NCBI GenBank assembly: GCA_026389845.1
Contig: JAPLHB010000222.1
Span: 1 to 64,000, forward strand
DNA from: Chloroflexota bacterium
GTDB taxonomy: Bacteria; Chloroflexota; Anaerolineae; CG2-30-64-16
DNA: 64,000 nucleotides
Direction of reading: 5' to 3'
In this document: piece by piece, positions 61,001 through 62,693 of the stretch
Position numbering within the stretch: position 1 is the stretch's first letter
Layout: each line of letters starts with the position of its first letter
Position numbers and translations under genes: made by a program
The notes under the pieces: model-generated
What the model saw: the letters and a program-made list of their open reading frames with translations, nothing else
What the model was told of the DNA's origin: nothing
The model's database searches: none

Positions 61001-61809
61001 CCTTGCAGGTGATGCAGCCGGGCCTGGGCTACTGGATCCGGGCGACGCAGGCGGTCACGCTGACCTACCCCGTGGCGATCACTGGCACGGCGCCGGTCTC
61101 GACCACGCAACTGCTGGCTGGCTGGCCGATGGAGGTTGAGGCTAAGGTTAAGGCTGAGGTCGAGGTTGAGACTAGAGCGGGCGTCACGCCGACAAGCGCC
61201 TGGGTGGACTTCTACGGCCCGGCGCTGACGGCTGACGGCCGACCGTTGACGGCCGGAATCGTAGTGAAGGCGCTGGATCCGCAGGGCGTGGTGTGTGGTG
61301 CGGCGACGATCGCCACCGAAGGGCAGTACGGCATCCTGGCCTGCTACGGCGACGATCCCGACACGCCGGCCGACGAAGGCGCAGTCGCGGGAGACCGAAT
61401 CCGGCTGATGGTGGGAGAGGAGGTATTGGGTCTTGGGTCTTGGGTAGGACGGGGGGAGCGGCAGTGGACGCCGTTGGGGAAGGTGAATCTATGGCGGCTG
61501 TTCCTGCCCCGCGTCGAGCAGGGCGGCGGTCAGGCAGAACCGGCGCAACCCGCGCCGAAGAGCGCGCCGCCAGCGCGCCAGTGGTTGCCATTCGTGGGGG
61601 GCGCGGGAGCGCCCGCCGGGACCAGGTCGGGCAGCGAAACGCCGCGTCGCCTCTGGCTGCCGTTCGCGGCGCAAGGCGGCGCGGAGACTGCTCCGGCGAG
61701 CCTGCCCGGCCCGGAGCCGATCCTCACGCCGACGCCATCGCGCGGGGTGCAGCGGCCGGCGCGGCGCCAGCATTTATGCAAAGCGCGGCGGCCGTGGTTG
61801 AAAAACTGA
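34075..61809 (+). CDS. Giant multidomain surface protein (9244 residues)
   Basis: One uninterrupted frame with AGGAGG before ATG. In order (residue numbers approximate): signal peptide 1-31; an unnamed domain 35-305; membrane segment 321-363; thrombospondin type-3-like calcium repeats 452-592 (DSDNDGLTD, DTDGDTLND); a long unassigned region; a hydrophobic multi-helix block 1319-1489; a second calcium-repeat cluster 1742-1882; four LamG folds 1996-3004; Ig-like domains; two more LamG folds 3421-3962; an LVIVD segment; a seven-repeat SADGRYVAF-type propeller 4276-4684; 20 CARDB domains 4689-7142 with a Thr/Pro linker; further LVIVD repeats; Ig-like domains; a proprotein-convertase P domain 8403-8559; two GWNL-type repeats; a CYGDD module. 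Such proteins probably act in adhesion or carbohydrate binding. At least a dozen palindromic repeats are translated in frame. Confidence 0.88.
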   Translation: MKAPRLTSYWTVLLTLALILTSMILPPVAAADAPSTSPEQAIQRAWQRAADLGKYSFSSEVVQTTYPAPAVVNVGRSPQQETVHLEGEVDLPSHAIAMNLWRGGSLVRPDSALELRIEGDRAWGRQPGGTWEEISDVSGSFAPGNDFMAYLAGVKNVRETENSKLETRSSNSEGPASSIQYPASSFQYPASSFQFDFDGPAFARHMRDQLENYLRERGELPLNLSLDSSRLYQNTTGNGEVWLDERGLPLRLTVHLIYPPEQNGERVEADIATDFRFEIADFGLAASAGGSSQETGDRVQEAVGRLLSTVFNPQFAISNLQSAICYLLFAICIFVLIASRRSPKVYRAVVLAVIFSMVFVPLMQDQQTYAFLEKQAAKEVRADKAAKDQQLAGELADEVKGANWDPHQNPLEGTQRNSAELGGKANASEFPKVPLSSPVSLSSLATDDPAATADSDNDGLTDAMEAELGTDPTVADTDGDTLNDGVELLQLGTSPTNKDSDDDGIQDNVEVAGFDLGGKHWYLNPNNPDTNSDGLPDGAECLDLMNVASVPTSLSQCDADNDGIPDPFDLDDDNDGVHDRIDLAPNAIVDRTGKRSNAGSVSPFDGTNPFSLQVSNLAGGYPILVDLQLRPTVAEHLAYALKVMDWPSGDDAGQVQRGRNSTFADTPNSDVRNTTDPRYANGDIRLIPMMEIEINGNAADYKVPLALTTPAITVTVQSATGAISGTIALKPKAGDNSKTDLAFTFANTSSSYTVGVYGGACPASGAALYSFTGVASGQHKEVALRAVDLADGQHAIRVSSGTNTVCATIGNIVNGKYSDKMVDEEALKPYGISVREGDYAGKLLAYVPLNVIPDETGGGVAAFGGRMIYWPAAGTDWQQAQKVRVTWLVQMLTDRCDSTDFEPSEEAKDDDAKTAEELTAWCATHRTPDEPQVVHTYDEQWYLTGLTVREDHSADVAIAWEAPATDNDRQSDDRLWQLGRGLMAAFVPGRDCEDDNPANNPDYDPDADPPVCHGDTKRDIVVATRNNGNATIEGRFDDGSSVPDGDARRWGIPKNALGVETFSYPHEDYIAQVMMNEAPRILRDNFGAYQADTAPTLLFATENTFRSATLESGATGTDGILTLDFANLKETTTSTLKWAPFRYNSSTGPDGQVIGWEAFPIAEYWDRLDVRLKDGLRSFYQSQGAAKSEEYVIGASVIARNLYLALFTGLSGVARAEGQLTWELVEGSGGADVSWTEDAGLLLNNSYWIFADFVDVFATQFAESYKGFQLVVDAFKSGAVKTILGTKYTAADSLIIGIGEGFIAVKNAWTSAFNPANTFGKMGTFGKVGLGVMVGVAAAGIAFTIWAASKGGSALSIVAQVLGILNIIVLLRGLLVAVKEIVDSAVKITKAAIMNAAKFTESLASKTAVIGLILGAVICWAVAIVSMALTHMSRQELGATIANAIASTIVMVVMFIIGAIPIVGAIIQNVIYLIDALISALCSAVLSDEQQESDAGSWLCGGLEGIVTKALEVLIYSGTVMVDLKDRVLDEGESPRLEFISIDMDDLLYPDRGFVVGNKVLFGVSFTNTIDLVSLPANIGGAYPYQYDMDNLRSATFDYQLQTAETDFHEGLDRNTMSDQWQYADGNGPQWGDVGHTWYQHEPVYITRTLRFGDGVPMDEAGINRSGALYLSEAYAIPSQNCILGVCTVWTERDSRHYDMASSLTFDVFPATLVEFNELACDLEGCALAWGQTGDTKFPKLRDADGDGLPFGTDPDDRFWDSDFDGLGDLYERQTGTNPSSADSDGDGLSDYDEVRLGTSPVRPDTDGDGLLDGEEVFHQDVFDQDHDGNRTEWVGGWDFVYATTADGTALHTWVTSDPTDVDADGDTYADMLEKVYGFNPNVPSKGTILTLKSAVKEVGAGDVYTATDGFVKPGDTFRFEATVRNELFNRYAQGLLDTVFPAPATDSTLPPEAFILQPQEEESLTGDVHVKTATATGVYSFTQVAGALITDWTSLARNAVLWLPFEDSSTATFADRAGNIPPHDGKCQGTCATSAQGKYGAALSLTAGGYVSSTLDVSETAYGVSFWFKTAANNAAYSAGLFSVDNANGTQVYLKNGAVCAEVRYKSGSQNLWEEKCSAGTNYADSQWHHVVHTFGTFANGATGQRLYVDAVAVGSGSHTASAFPNGAGMLIGKSTAQAAQFNGLLDDVRVFGAALEASEVGALFSQPVLYLTFDESGNWTDHSMFGNTVSCESGSCPGRVTGITGNAAGFAGAQYATVSGDPSLDLSSGSFTLAAWVNPDAENAGHCLEFWWDGTTCLRWQPQGILGLDSGQTGAYPTLQRVDVRNAQGAVEHRLRFGFGTSSAWVGYWETGGVLTANTWNHVVLTFDQGTAKLYVNGGLQGEYTGIFAGNTPAATSAFTIGRSQHSGHLTLDDFYVTKDHESGHAELCAAFGGNSVLDQSVTENYDPDGDKYVDPYPWSQELDFTDQATLSMWEDDGGTHCGTVNDDGDDWIGSWTFRTTDSGTSHPKDSPYNVNDMGVSFTGEVEGTFYRIYQNDSVPFAGKMDEVQVYRHVLDPYAVEELYWAGTAALHLRLDDLPGETSFKDALGQHNGTCSGDACPTTGVTGRVQQAALFRSEQQDRIALTDFGSFGTMTVSAWAYRTGATSNRETIVSYKEADNCGFTLALAPSGSDYLPTLYVRVGSSWQSVQQNVNVPLNTWVHLAGSYDGQTIRLYRDGAEVASLAVAGTMTQCTAGSAIGSRSSQDMHWFPGSVDDVRIFGLALSADQIASLYRKAPVFRMAFEEARGATTFADSSGNGNNGACGSGNCPLTGEGVAGRLGFAADFDGRGDKVEIPDSAALDLPNTFSAGAWVMPRQASSALPQELVGKYDLYSPGYIAQKAQSNYRLYIAPDSLTPVFEFFTPDCFMRYDIASAVPLIPNVWNHVMGTYDGAYLTIYVNGSPQGSRTATGAACQSSYPLRIGGYYSQYPYRMDTFDGLVDEATIYATGLSAREVRDLYLYQVSWVEDRQSQNLTVDADNPTTELGATTPYLANQPVQLLAVATDPTSGVAGVDLGACKSAGACAPTTWTVAARCQDAVGDGAWCPTFTPSGEGRYTLKSRATDRVGNRAEAASSITVYVDGKAPTLTLDVAAGGRVDATPHPARGDAWVVHLSGTVSDPNLSDGSTGSGVPSDSVKVTLLTETGGVAGLGSVVATLSGGAWATDYVLTGQRISGRYTVRVEAVDNVARLPNLADDQIATHTATVERSIDVDALAPAANLDLASLSSGVMPRPISGTTTLNGNVTERPVPVAVSWTTPDGTGNQVGVTITCSSIVLASLPPGALPAGTQTSTWDGLVHKAASCQVAVQGNGVSGEVMVCGKQITTWDTTYAGNRTISFSADSAACDTETAVAGVGQVEVGLASLLPGSPFVNETPAGQLLHLPLNDTPAANGDLVFRDLTGRNHPAACAGNSCPTTGQFSPAGGAVRFDGADDAVSIADSPDFDFGIGPLTLNLWLKPDGDNFWRDIFHWSNDAGDDIALQTDARNHLTVLVRLDNVSTTAVADGGLLSPNTWHHVAVVRDGSGFFTVYVDGAATGFGFSAADLNGVNPGTALWLGANRRANISATYRPFKGWISDFRLFNRGLSAQEVTALFQGSGPLLAFSFEDRPLVGGAALADGSGRGHRATLQTGTGDATLKGIGGKAGVQAVALDGTDDFAGIAAATDLSLSAGRFTEAVWVYPTPGDNSPYPIISSEAYAEARYGYPFLSVVNRTQLSGGFGDGTNAYSFTTGNVLTENAWNHVVVTFDGTTSRVYVNGIERFTTDALSGKLPAPMQQFDVGRTAGSAGSTCGRIPQLQFVPTIWNQRGYAVKLNGTQVWSGQVGVNTTNSIAGPFDFCGSAVIELFYYSSGSPVQLISMGTAAVGPAPGSGSQAFSKDGKAGTISWTVTVNPNAARTFKGRLDDVRVYARPLSALEVQALYREGWQLAAATQSGATVTQTSWTGSLPVGLEGYYRMDLRGTDAAGHVAPANPDVWRGDVDTLAPRVALSRTAPSSLSYHYTTTAQDFNLTEGGFRSPCGAGVITARGYFDTAWYQALSGGQDKLYQLTAACDLSVYATQSEVGAYDTPGLAQGVAVGQIGNLPYAFITDGAAGLQIVDISDPAHPALAGSLALSGTSQGVAVASYPLTAVGMSAATGAEASAGNPPEGSISGGNGGKPLPALIPETRIVTLSGSTGQLPSRRESSEGSRGVVGEPVPSLHSGQALNAVKDSSLSLLYRETSGTNPLRMTTPAVASTTRVSLASDGTQGNNGSGNATVSADGRYVAFQSDADNLVSDDTPFMSGGHTDIFVRDTVGGTTERVSVASGGAEANDNSFSPAISSDGRFVVFYSYATNLVTGDANGAADVFVHDRQTGATERVSVATGGAEATGDSNSYQAAISADGRYVVFESYATNLVAGDTNGQTDVFLRDRTAGTTVRISLGPGDVEGDSSSGYATISADGHTIAFESSATNLVTGDANNANDVFVYDTQTGTLTRVSVSSAGAEGNDGSYDAAISADGRYVAFDSYASNLIVGDTNDTQDVFLHDRQTGTTFRVGGQGDGSSYTPSLSGDGRFVAFQSDATNLVTGDTNDRTDVFVYDRETGETERVSVATAGDQADDSSSTGYGGALSSDGAAVVFDSWATNLAANDTNDTGDVFLRSRDVAPPIPSDLIVQSLAVTPPAPRPNEPFDVVVTVQNVGAGTARNFAVHLYLDPGQAPWACDAGAGGWASTTISALAPAATYTFTRTHSGFATTGAHDLYAQADSGCAVNESDETNNIAGPVNFDVAGALYSPDLVISGLTVAPGSPRPNQSFSVVVTVTNQGTDPAAASWVGVYLDAAPEPCDASGWMSGTVSALAAGASQTFAFVHALGFPTTSTHEVYAQADNRCQVNEPNEDNNFAGPVSFDVAGAPAYPDLVVERMAASPASPGTDQPIDVSVTVRNQGIGGAGRFATSVFQDYTPTGCNDWTNMWPPESVDSLATGAFVTVTVPTDGFSAAGTHAFYALADWECAVDEGADEGNNLGGPLNVTVHEAMPDLIVQSIVTDPVQPNPNQAFDIVVTIKNQGDGTAGGADNCFWTYVGECPWGGECWGDQQVTCYLAPGDSLPLTFQHPGWDTSGQHPLYSRVDSYDWMVESDETNNNLGPVYVTVSGATPTPSQTPTQTNTPTVTPTPTVTSTPTNTPTPTPTRTPTNTPTVTQTPTVTPTPTVTNTPTNTPTPTRIPAPDFVVDSVVANPAIIRVGNSTQIKVHVRNQGSRSTGSAYDQIWVGIYFDRQPTGCLQSPDYAGFIWSLNPGAATDLYVNTGVFNTPGTHEIYAYADYTCQFAEWDETNNLGGPGSLQVIQPDLTVTDLTVAPLNPVVNQPVTITMVVKNIGADTSSAAWSAVYVDRNLPAPICGNPGDKVYQVPGLTADESYTVTWGTYFTTAGQHRISAYADYGCNVTESNENNNSYGPVTFDVTQYFPDLVVASITADPASPAVGQWITHTVRISNTGQGASPAAYLALYADHAPAGCSDPAWYNTKTIPALAAGEAVDLTVTGARFSTAGQHTIHAFADYLCNVAEESEANNVASAPITVGPALLPDLVLEDVTHDPVSPTIGQPVTYAVRLSNQGTAEAHSISYAGIYVDRVPVGCPTVDISDRGAQVPPLAIGASFTFTVTDSGFATPGQHHVYAFADYGCGITETTESNNVFGPISLDALAPDLVVESVTTDPAAPPVGEWFTYTVRVKNQGAAQAAAAGLAIYVNAAPSGCNAGDWINTGSMPSLPPGTSADVTVTSPPFSTEGPAVVYAFADFACGVTESDETNNVYSTTITAGPPLLPDLVVESVTLKPAEPPAGEWIPTVVTIRNQGTAEAHSYTWAGVYTDRVPAGCPTVDVGDLVGQVPPLAIGESFTFTVSVKFPTQGPHTYAAFADYGCTVEEGDEANNLFGPISVTVLPPRQPDFTIESLTLDPAAPKVAERFSVTVRVRNDGTAAAGITGMAIYTDHVPTGCGDAAWANTGQVPTLAAGEAATVTIIIPGFAIYGPHQLYAFVDFTCLDEELNETNNLFGPVDVTMAAPDLAIQSITTDPAEPAARHWVTFTVHIVNQGTAASGIAGLAVYTDHVPTGCGDPAWANAGQIPALAVGAAADVTLFTYGFATQGAHTVHAFADSSCLYQELDETNNIYTQTLTVGPPLLPDLVVESITTQPTEPAARDWISFTVRVRNAGTAAVQGIAGLAVYTDHVPTGCSDSGWANTGQIPALAPGATADVAVLTYGFPTQGDHTVHAFADFSCLHEELDETNNVFTQTLTVGPPRLPDLVVESVTLDPAEPPAGEWIPTVITIRNQGTAEAHSYTWAGVYTDRVPSGCGDIGDLVGHVPPLAIGESFTFTVSVKFPTQGSHTYAAFADYGCTVEEGNEANNLFGPINVTVLPPRQPDLVVESVTLNPAEPAAGQWTQFQVVIRNQGTAEAHSYTWAGVYTDRVPLRCGDIGDLVGYVPPLAVGATFSFVVTGTFPTQGAHTYAAAADYGCILDEANEVNNLYGPISVTVLPPRLPDLMVESVTLDPAEPAAQDWIQTVVTIRNQGTAEAHSYTYAGVYTDRVPAGCGDAGDLGGHVPPLAVGASFVFTVSVKFPTAGQHTYAAFADYGCTVEESNETNNLYGPISVTVALASQPDLVVESVTLDPADPAAQEWIKTVVTIRNQGTAEAHSYTYAGVYTDRVPAGCGDIGDLGSQVPPLAVGASFVFTPSVKFPTAGQHTYAAFADYNCTLEESNEANNLYGPITVTVGGPLKPDLVIESVALDPASPLVGQPITYSVRIRNQSRASTGRTSVAGVYLDRAPAGCNDPGDRNGETPVLAAGEAYTFTVSGAGFATAGVHQIYAYADYYCAVAENREDNNAYGPATVTISPQPMPDLTIDSVIFAPATPTIGQTIVYTLHVRNAGLAASAVMSAGLTLDRIPTGCSDAPDRQAAVPALVSGAEYDLVLSDPTGFATGGSHQVYAVADTGCAITESREDNNRYGPLTIGIPQPDLTVDSITVIPANPAAGQAIRYVVRVRNAGVAASPIAWVGLHYDASPVGCNPPADYSLQVPPLPAGASQDIVFTTPGFGATATHNVWAYADYRCEVGETNENNNVRGPVAVPVGVPMPTATPTPTPSPTPTAVLAKVYAFVAAGDAGLRIVEVSTPASPQLAATADTPGDARDVAVAQIGNLRYAFVADGNAGLQVVNVNDPLHPQFVGSFDTPGTASGVAAAEIAGRRYALIADGATGLRLVDVTAPTNPQAAGWLQTAGNAYAVAVSGTVAFVAGGVAGLVVVDVADPANPQAVAQYDTVGEARGVALSGSYAYVADGSAGLQVIDVSDPAHPQFAALADTPGAANDVAVVAPFSYVADHDQGLRVLNPQTASATAAACDTAGNCTSATTADAAAAVVRAAARDAGAGGNGLGSFDVSEAAARFVERQSDRKQSGVEPSGGLVGEKPAKASTPARYGFTPRAMLLDVGSAADVWVSISGVPLLLDSLATLSVSGQAAAMVSTLQSLIVTADGATILAQTWPSEGPADAIWSADWTPAGDGQHVLQATVADVAGNTASDTITVTVDAQAPQVVVTSLVLTTTHYYEPRTVDLTGLVTDTAGVVRVEWQIANGGWQHATRNTQHANNEWRGAWRLPDGPLPDGAIYNVTVRATDLAGHVTETTAPVTVDVMSPGPAILALTAGGVAVTPGDTVASPDLALTWTAASDGSRGGFGNSGIVGETDLETRPYYYTVRWTAEVTGTLADETSQAVPAGGPLAASYTAGEGQKVTVQLVSYDALGNARWQTFGPVYVDGPLTPDYVWFGRGGFGNNAVGGGTGLETRPYCTLIGVDRRLAQNTSSGMRGRAEQKLYATWNAEALRLTWTGASWNTDGDLFIYLDTQGGGATTAFNPYFTDQGGQLMPDTTVITLPSSLGADYLVWVQDANNALLLQWNGSDWDWVATLGPDYYRFDAGGVGQARLVPLGGQTDLYLPFSLIGLPSPAGGGGGAGVGVLAFATEENALRLWAALPAANGVNSGLVIRDAARAGGDLTLDHAYHWDVLAAGICPNGSRGGVETRPYTDAAPEISLAVQPAGTVYSLLADSLFWLRDLLLGSPPPDVATYLSFLNTGQPPVGNGQPINYTVTYRNRGADTAHGVVADISAVYALSLAGGQHQTVGLGDVEPGQEASVTLHGTVNTSLSPEPWAALAVKIYDAAHPSSGQPVEWLWAHHVVDRVAPEFFGIAQPGYLLKPGANDLTGYAYDAAGVPLVSLEVQGKAAVNCPDGSPSDGAWACAWNVAGSHGDIFNVRLHATDGFGQTAGWNDWLPFRLDAQSPTVTLDLTATQVAPDSLVTGGSFLVAGDVADDGGVASVTACFDGGACTKADLQAVITPTAVVYEDAPAAPVAINASTGCGSPIHVTFAVTESFAIGDVTLGFAAEHARRDDLQVDLTSPAGATVRVLDDDGRSRTEFRNYDVTLNDAAPLGPENAAGDDDIATADYGRFVRPTDPLRAFQGQNSAGNWILSICDRNGGTHDGGYLRSRLDLTPRHSAAQAGRWFYRSPDVGAQDYVQQTVAVYAQDVVGNRTAMPLTLSFWADNMPPVITVTTSIAQAILGTPMTVLSGTVTDGGPTTDVWVELHAPDGTVSLPSAARDGGRWWYELPAAAAGAYTLWAIATDQAGNASVAGPFGVEVTCTAAQPVARLAGAEPDAGSPFSVTLTVVLSNTDAAIPAGLPVGIYADGTRIAALTGPAVAAGQTVTQTVVWPVAHAGDYELAIVPNDGGAGGATPPLPRPLPLCAAPAPTSQKVSVLDLALVGSWNLISSRINPFNPDITVVQRPISGTYAVIQSFDRGARSYYPYLPPGFNTLRTVDAAHGYWIKTVESVQAAGVSEEETGGAVATWRLVGQVMPADQPLPLAAGWNLVSYLPRTSLPVTVALESIAGKYAVVQGFDHGAQSFYPDLDPLFNTLQVMQPGLGYWIRATQAVTLTYPVAITGTAPVSTTQLLAGWPMEVEAKVKAEVEVETRAGVTPTSAWVDFYGPALTADGRPLTAGIVVKALDPQGVVCGAATIATEGQYGILACYGDDPDTPADEGAVAGDRIRLMVGEEVLGLGSWVGRGERQWTPLGKVNLWRLFLPRVEQGGGQAEPAQPAPKSAPPARQWLPFVGGAGAPAGTRSGSETPRRLWLPFAAQGGAETAPASLPGPEPILTPTPSRGVQRPARRQHLCKARRPWLKN
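34550..34660. repeat. In-frame palindromic word repeat (GGAAGCTGGA family) in the giant gene
   Basis: GAAGCTGGAAACTCGAAGCTC words on the left; CAGCTTCCAGTATCCAGTATC words on the right. Translated as a low-complexity Ser-rich insert (SSIQYPASSFQYPASSFQF) inside an otherwise folded N-terminal domain. Confidence 0.8.
34896..35070. repeat. Nested in-frame palindromic repeats in the giant gene
   Basis: Outer words GATTCGAGATTGCAGATTTTGG are answered by CAATCTCCAATCTGCTATTTGC words; in between are GACAGGGGACAGGGTGCAGG words. The right half is translated into hydrophobic residues (SAICYLLFAIC) that extend the membrane segment that follows. Confidence 0.8.
35308..35405. repeat. In-frame palindromic word repeat (GGAACTCAGC family)
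   Basis: GGAACTCAGCGGAACTCAGC on the left; AGTTCCCCAAAGTTCCCC and related words on the right. Translated directly before the first calcium-binding repeat block as a Ser/Pro-rich linker. Confidence 0.8.
40060..45960 (+). repeat. Six LamG/concanavalin-like domains in the giant protein
   Basis: Domains begin near 40060, 40700, 41788, 42412, 44337 and 44995. Each has the L.L.FDD...D.SG..N.G..G start, NTW.HVV.TFDG..LYVNG in the middle and LDDVR(V/I)F...LS..EV..L at the end. A block of Ig-like domains (about 43100-44330) separates the fourth and fifth. Such folds usually bind sugars or calcium at cell surfaces. Confidence 0.85.
46420..46446. repeat. Perfect 13-bp-arm hairpin inside the first LVIVD segment
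   Basis: GTAGGGCAAATTG and its exact reverse complement with a single-base loop, translated as part of VGQIGNLPYAF. It has a covarying twin at 55690-55716. Confidence 0.9.
46601..46655. repeat. In-frame palindrome (GGAGCAGAGGCTTCAGCCGG family)
   Basis: Related to the repeats at 56471 and at the end of the nitrilase-like gene (around 15584). Translated as EASAGNPPEGSISGGNGG. Confidence 0.75.
46697..46880. repeat. In-frame copy of the GTCACCCTGAGCG...CTCAGAATGAC repeat
   Basis: Shares 23 consecutive bases with the interior of the MITE at 33170-33368, plus CAGCGAAGGGTCTC with the hairpin at 2863. It is inserted between the LVIVD segment and the propeller and translated without interrupting the frame. 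Confidence 0.8.
46903..48125 (+). repeat. Seven PD40/TolB-like propeller repeats in the giant protein
   Basis: Seven units of about 55-60 residues, each with S(A/S)DGR.V.F.S.A.NLV..D.N...DVF(V/L).DR.TG.T.RVS. They are expected to fold as one seven-bladed beta-propeller. Confidence 0.85.
48139..55500 (+). repeat. Twenty CARDB domains in tandem
   Basis: Each unit is about 115-120 residues: PDL.V.S....P..P..G......V.V.NQG, then GC about 60 residues in, and ending F.DY.C.V.E..E.NN..GP. Most carry two cysteines (in VP.GC and DYGC), so one disulfide per domain is likely. Units starting near 51595, 53026, 53386, 53741 and 54091 are highly similar at DNA level, e.g. more than 60 identical bases between the units at 53741 and 54091, indicating recent duplication. 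Confidence 0.9.
49590..49800 (+). repeat. Thr/Pro-rich linker with minisatellite-like DNA
   Basis: Encodes repeats of TPTVTPTPTV and TPTNTPTPT between the fourth and fifth CARDB units; two halves of about 60 bases are near copies. A shorter linker of the same kind lies at about 55512-55560. Such linkers are usually extended and often glycosylated. Confidence 0.85.
55690..55716. repeat. Perfect 13-bp-arm hairpin inside the second LVIVD segment
   Basis: GTAGCGCAAATTG and its exact reverse complement, differing from the copy at 46420 by one base in each arm at paired positions. Translated within VAQIGNLRYAF. Confidence 0.9.
56471..56530. repeat. In-frame palindrome (CTGGAGTCGAGCCTTCAGG)
   Basis: The left arm CTGGAGTCGAGCCTTCAGG is mirrored by CCGGCTAAAGCCTCTACTCCAG. 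Translated in frame between the LVIVD repeats and the next domain. Confidence 0.8.
56987..57051. repeat. In-frame tandem AACACGC words
   Basis: AACACGC is repeated four times, framed by AAATTGCAAATGGCGGATGG and GAATGGCGC, and translated as a His/Gln/Asn-rich stretch (QHATRNTQHANN). Confidence 0.75.
57290..57351. repeat. In-frame GTAGGGGCGGGTTT palindrome, copy 1
   Basis: GTAGGGGCGGGTTTGGAAAC on the left and GGAAACCCGCCCCTAC on the right, with a 26-base unique centre. Translated inside an Ig-like domain. Confidence 0.85.
57575..57636. repeat. In-frame GTAGGGGCGGGTTT palindrome, copy 2
   Basis: Same arms as copy 1 with a diverged centre (GGAATAACGCTGTGGGAGG), about 285 bases further on. Length 62, as in copy 1. 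Confidence 0.85.
58096..58140. repeat. In-frame G/C-run palindrome
   Basis: CCTCCCCTCCCCTGCC followed by GGGGGCGGGGGAGGGGCAGG. Translated as a Gly/Ala/Pro stretch; the G-run strand could form a quadruplex. Confidence 0.7.
58313..58341. repeat. In-frame GTAGGGGCGGG palindrome, short copy 3
   Basis: The arms meet almost directly (GTAGGGGCGGG ... CCCGCCCCTAC) without the unique centre of copies 1 and 2, as if this were the minimal form. Confidence 0.85.
61132..61175. repeat. In-frame tandem GAGGTTGAGGCTAAG words
   Basis: Six-base words GAGGTT/GCTAAG/GTTAAG, translated as an alternating Glu/Val/Lys stretch (EVEAKVKAEVEVE). No opposite arm. Confidence 0.65.
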
Positions 61810-61894
61810 CCACGAAGACGCGAAGGCACGAAAGGCCGCCGAAGGATTCATGGAACAGGAGGGGGTGTCCTTCTTGGTCTGGTGTCTTTGTGGG
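61810..61894. repeat. Palindromic word repeat after the giant gene (ACGAAG family)
   Basis: CCACGAAGACGCGAAGGCACG on the left; CTTCTTGGTCTGGTGTCTTTG on the right. Same family as 6535-6603. It follows directly after the stop codon. Confidence 0.75.
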
Positions 61895-61913
61895 AAAGGT
61901 GACATGTCTGCCG

Positions 61914-62660
61914 ATGTTAGGTCATACTATCGGACGAGCCGCTCTGGTTGTCGGTGCACTGGCGCTGCTGCTCGCGCTCGCCCTGGGCGTGGCGCGGGGC
62001 AGCGGCGTCACGCCCACCAACACGTGGATGAATCTTTACAGCAGCCACAGCACGTTCGCGGGCGCGCCGATCCCCACCGGAGCCTACGTTGCGGTCTACG
62101 ACCCGCAGATGACGCAATGCGGCGAGTTCACTGTGACGATCGCCGGCAAATACGGCATCATGCCCTGCTACGGCGACGATCCCACCACCGGCGGCGACGA
62201 CGAAGGCCCGTTGTCGGGGGAGCGGCTGAGCTTCACGATCAACGGGGCCGCCGTGACGCCGCAGCCCGTGGCCCGCAACGGCACACCGGTCCCGGCCGGC
62301 ACGCCAGTCACCTGGTCATCGGGCGACCGCTGGCAGGTGAATCTGATCCTGCCCCCGCGGCCCCCGGTGACAATCACGCTCTTGACAAATCAGCTCCGCC
62401 TGGACTGGTCATTCGCGGGGGCGGAGATCACGACCTACGAAATCTGGCGCAGCACAACGCCGTACTTCGCGCCCGGCGATCCGGACGCGGAGCGACGCAA
62501 GGCCGTACCATCCGCCGGGCCGCTGAACTGGGCCGAGACCGGCGGCCTGGGTGATCCGACGGTCAACTACACTTACCGGGTGCGCAGCCTGAATGTACTT
62601 TCGCAGACGGTGGGGATGTCGCAGGCCGTGGGGGAATTCGAGTTCACACTGGTTCATTAG
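61914..62660 (+). CDS. Secreted protein with CYGDD module and fibronectin-like C-terminus
   Basis: 248 residues from ATG 61914, with AAAGGTGA upstream; GTG 61899 is an alternative. A signal peptide (AALVVGALALLLALALGVARG) is followed by an approximately 85-residue module, NTWMNLYSSHSTFAG...GAYVAVYDPQ...CGEFTV..AGKYGIMPCYGDD...DEGPLSGE..SFTING, also found at the end of the giant protein and in the next gene. A beta-rich C-terminal region (EITTYEIWRSTTPYF ... NYTYRVRSLN) looks like a fibronectin type III fold. The two conserved cysteines of the module may form a disulfide. Probable surface protein; function unknown. Confidence 0.8.
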   Translation: MLGHTIGRAALVVGALALLLALALGVARGSGVTPTNTWMNLYSSHSTFAGAPIPTGAYVAVYDPQMTQCGEFTVTIAGKYGIMPCYGDDPTTGGDDEGPLSGERLSFTINGAAVTPQPVARNGTPVPAGTPVTWSSGDRWQVNLILPPRPPVTITLLTNQLRLDWSFAGAEITTYEIWRSTTPYFAPGDPDAERRKAVPSAGPLNWAETGGLGDPTVNYTYRVRSLNVLSQTVGMSQAVGEFEFTLVH

Positions 62661-62693
62661 ACATCATCAAGAACGGGTCCAGGAGGTGCAGCA

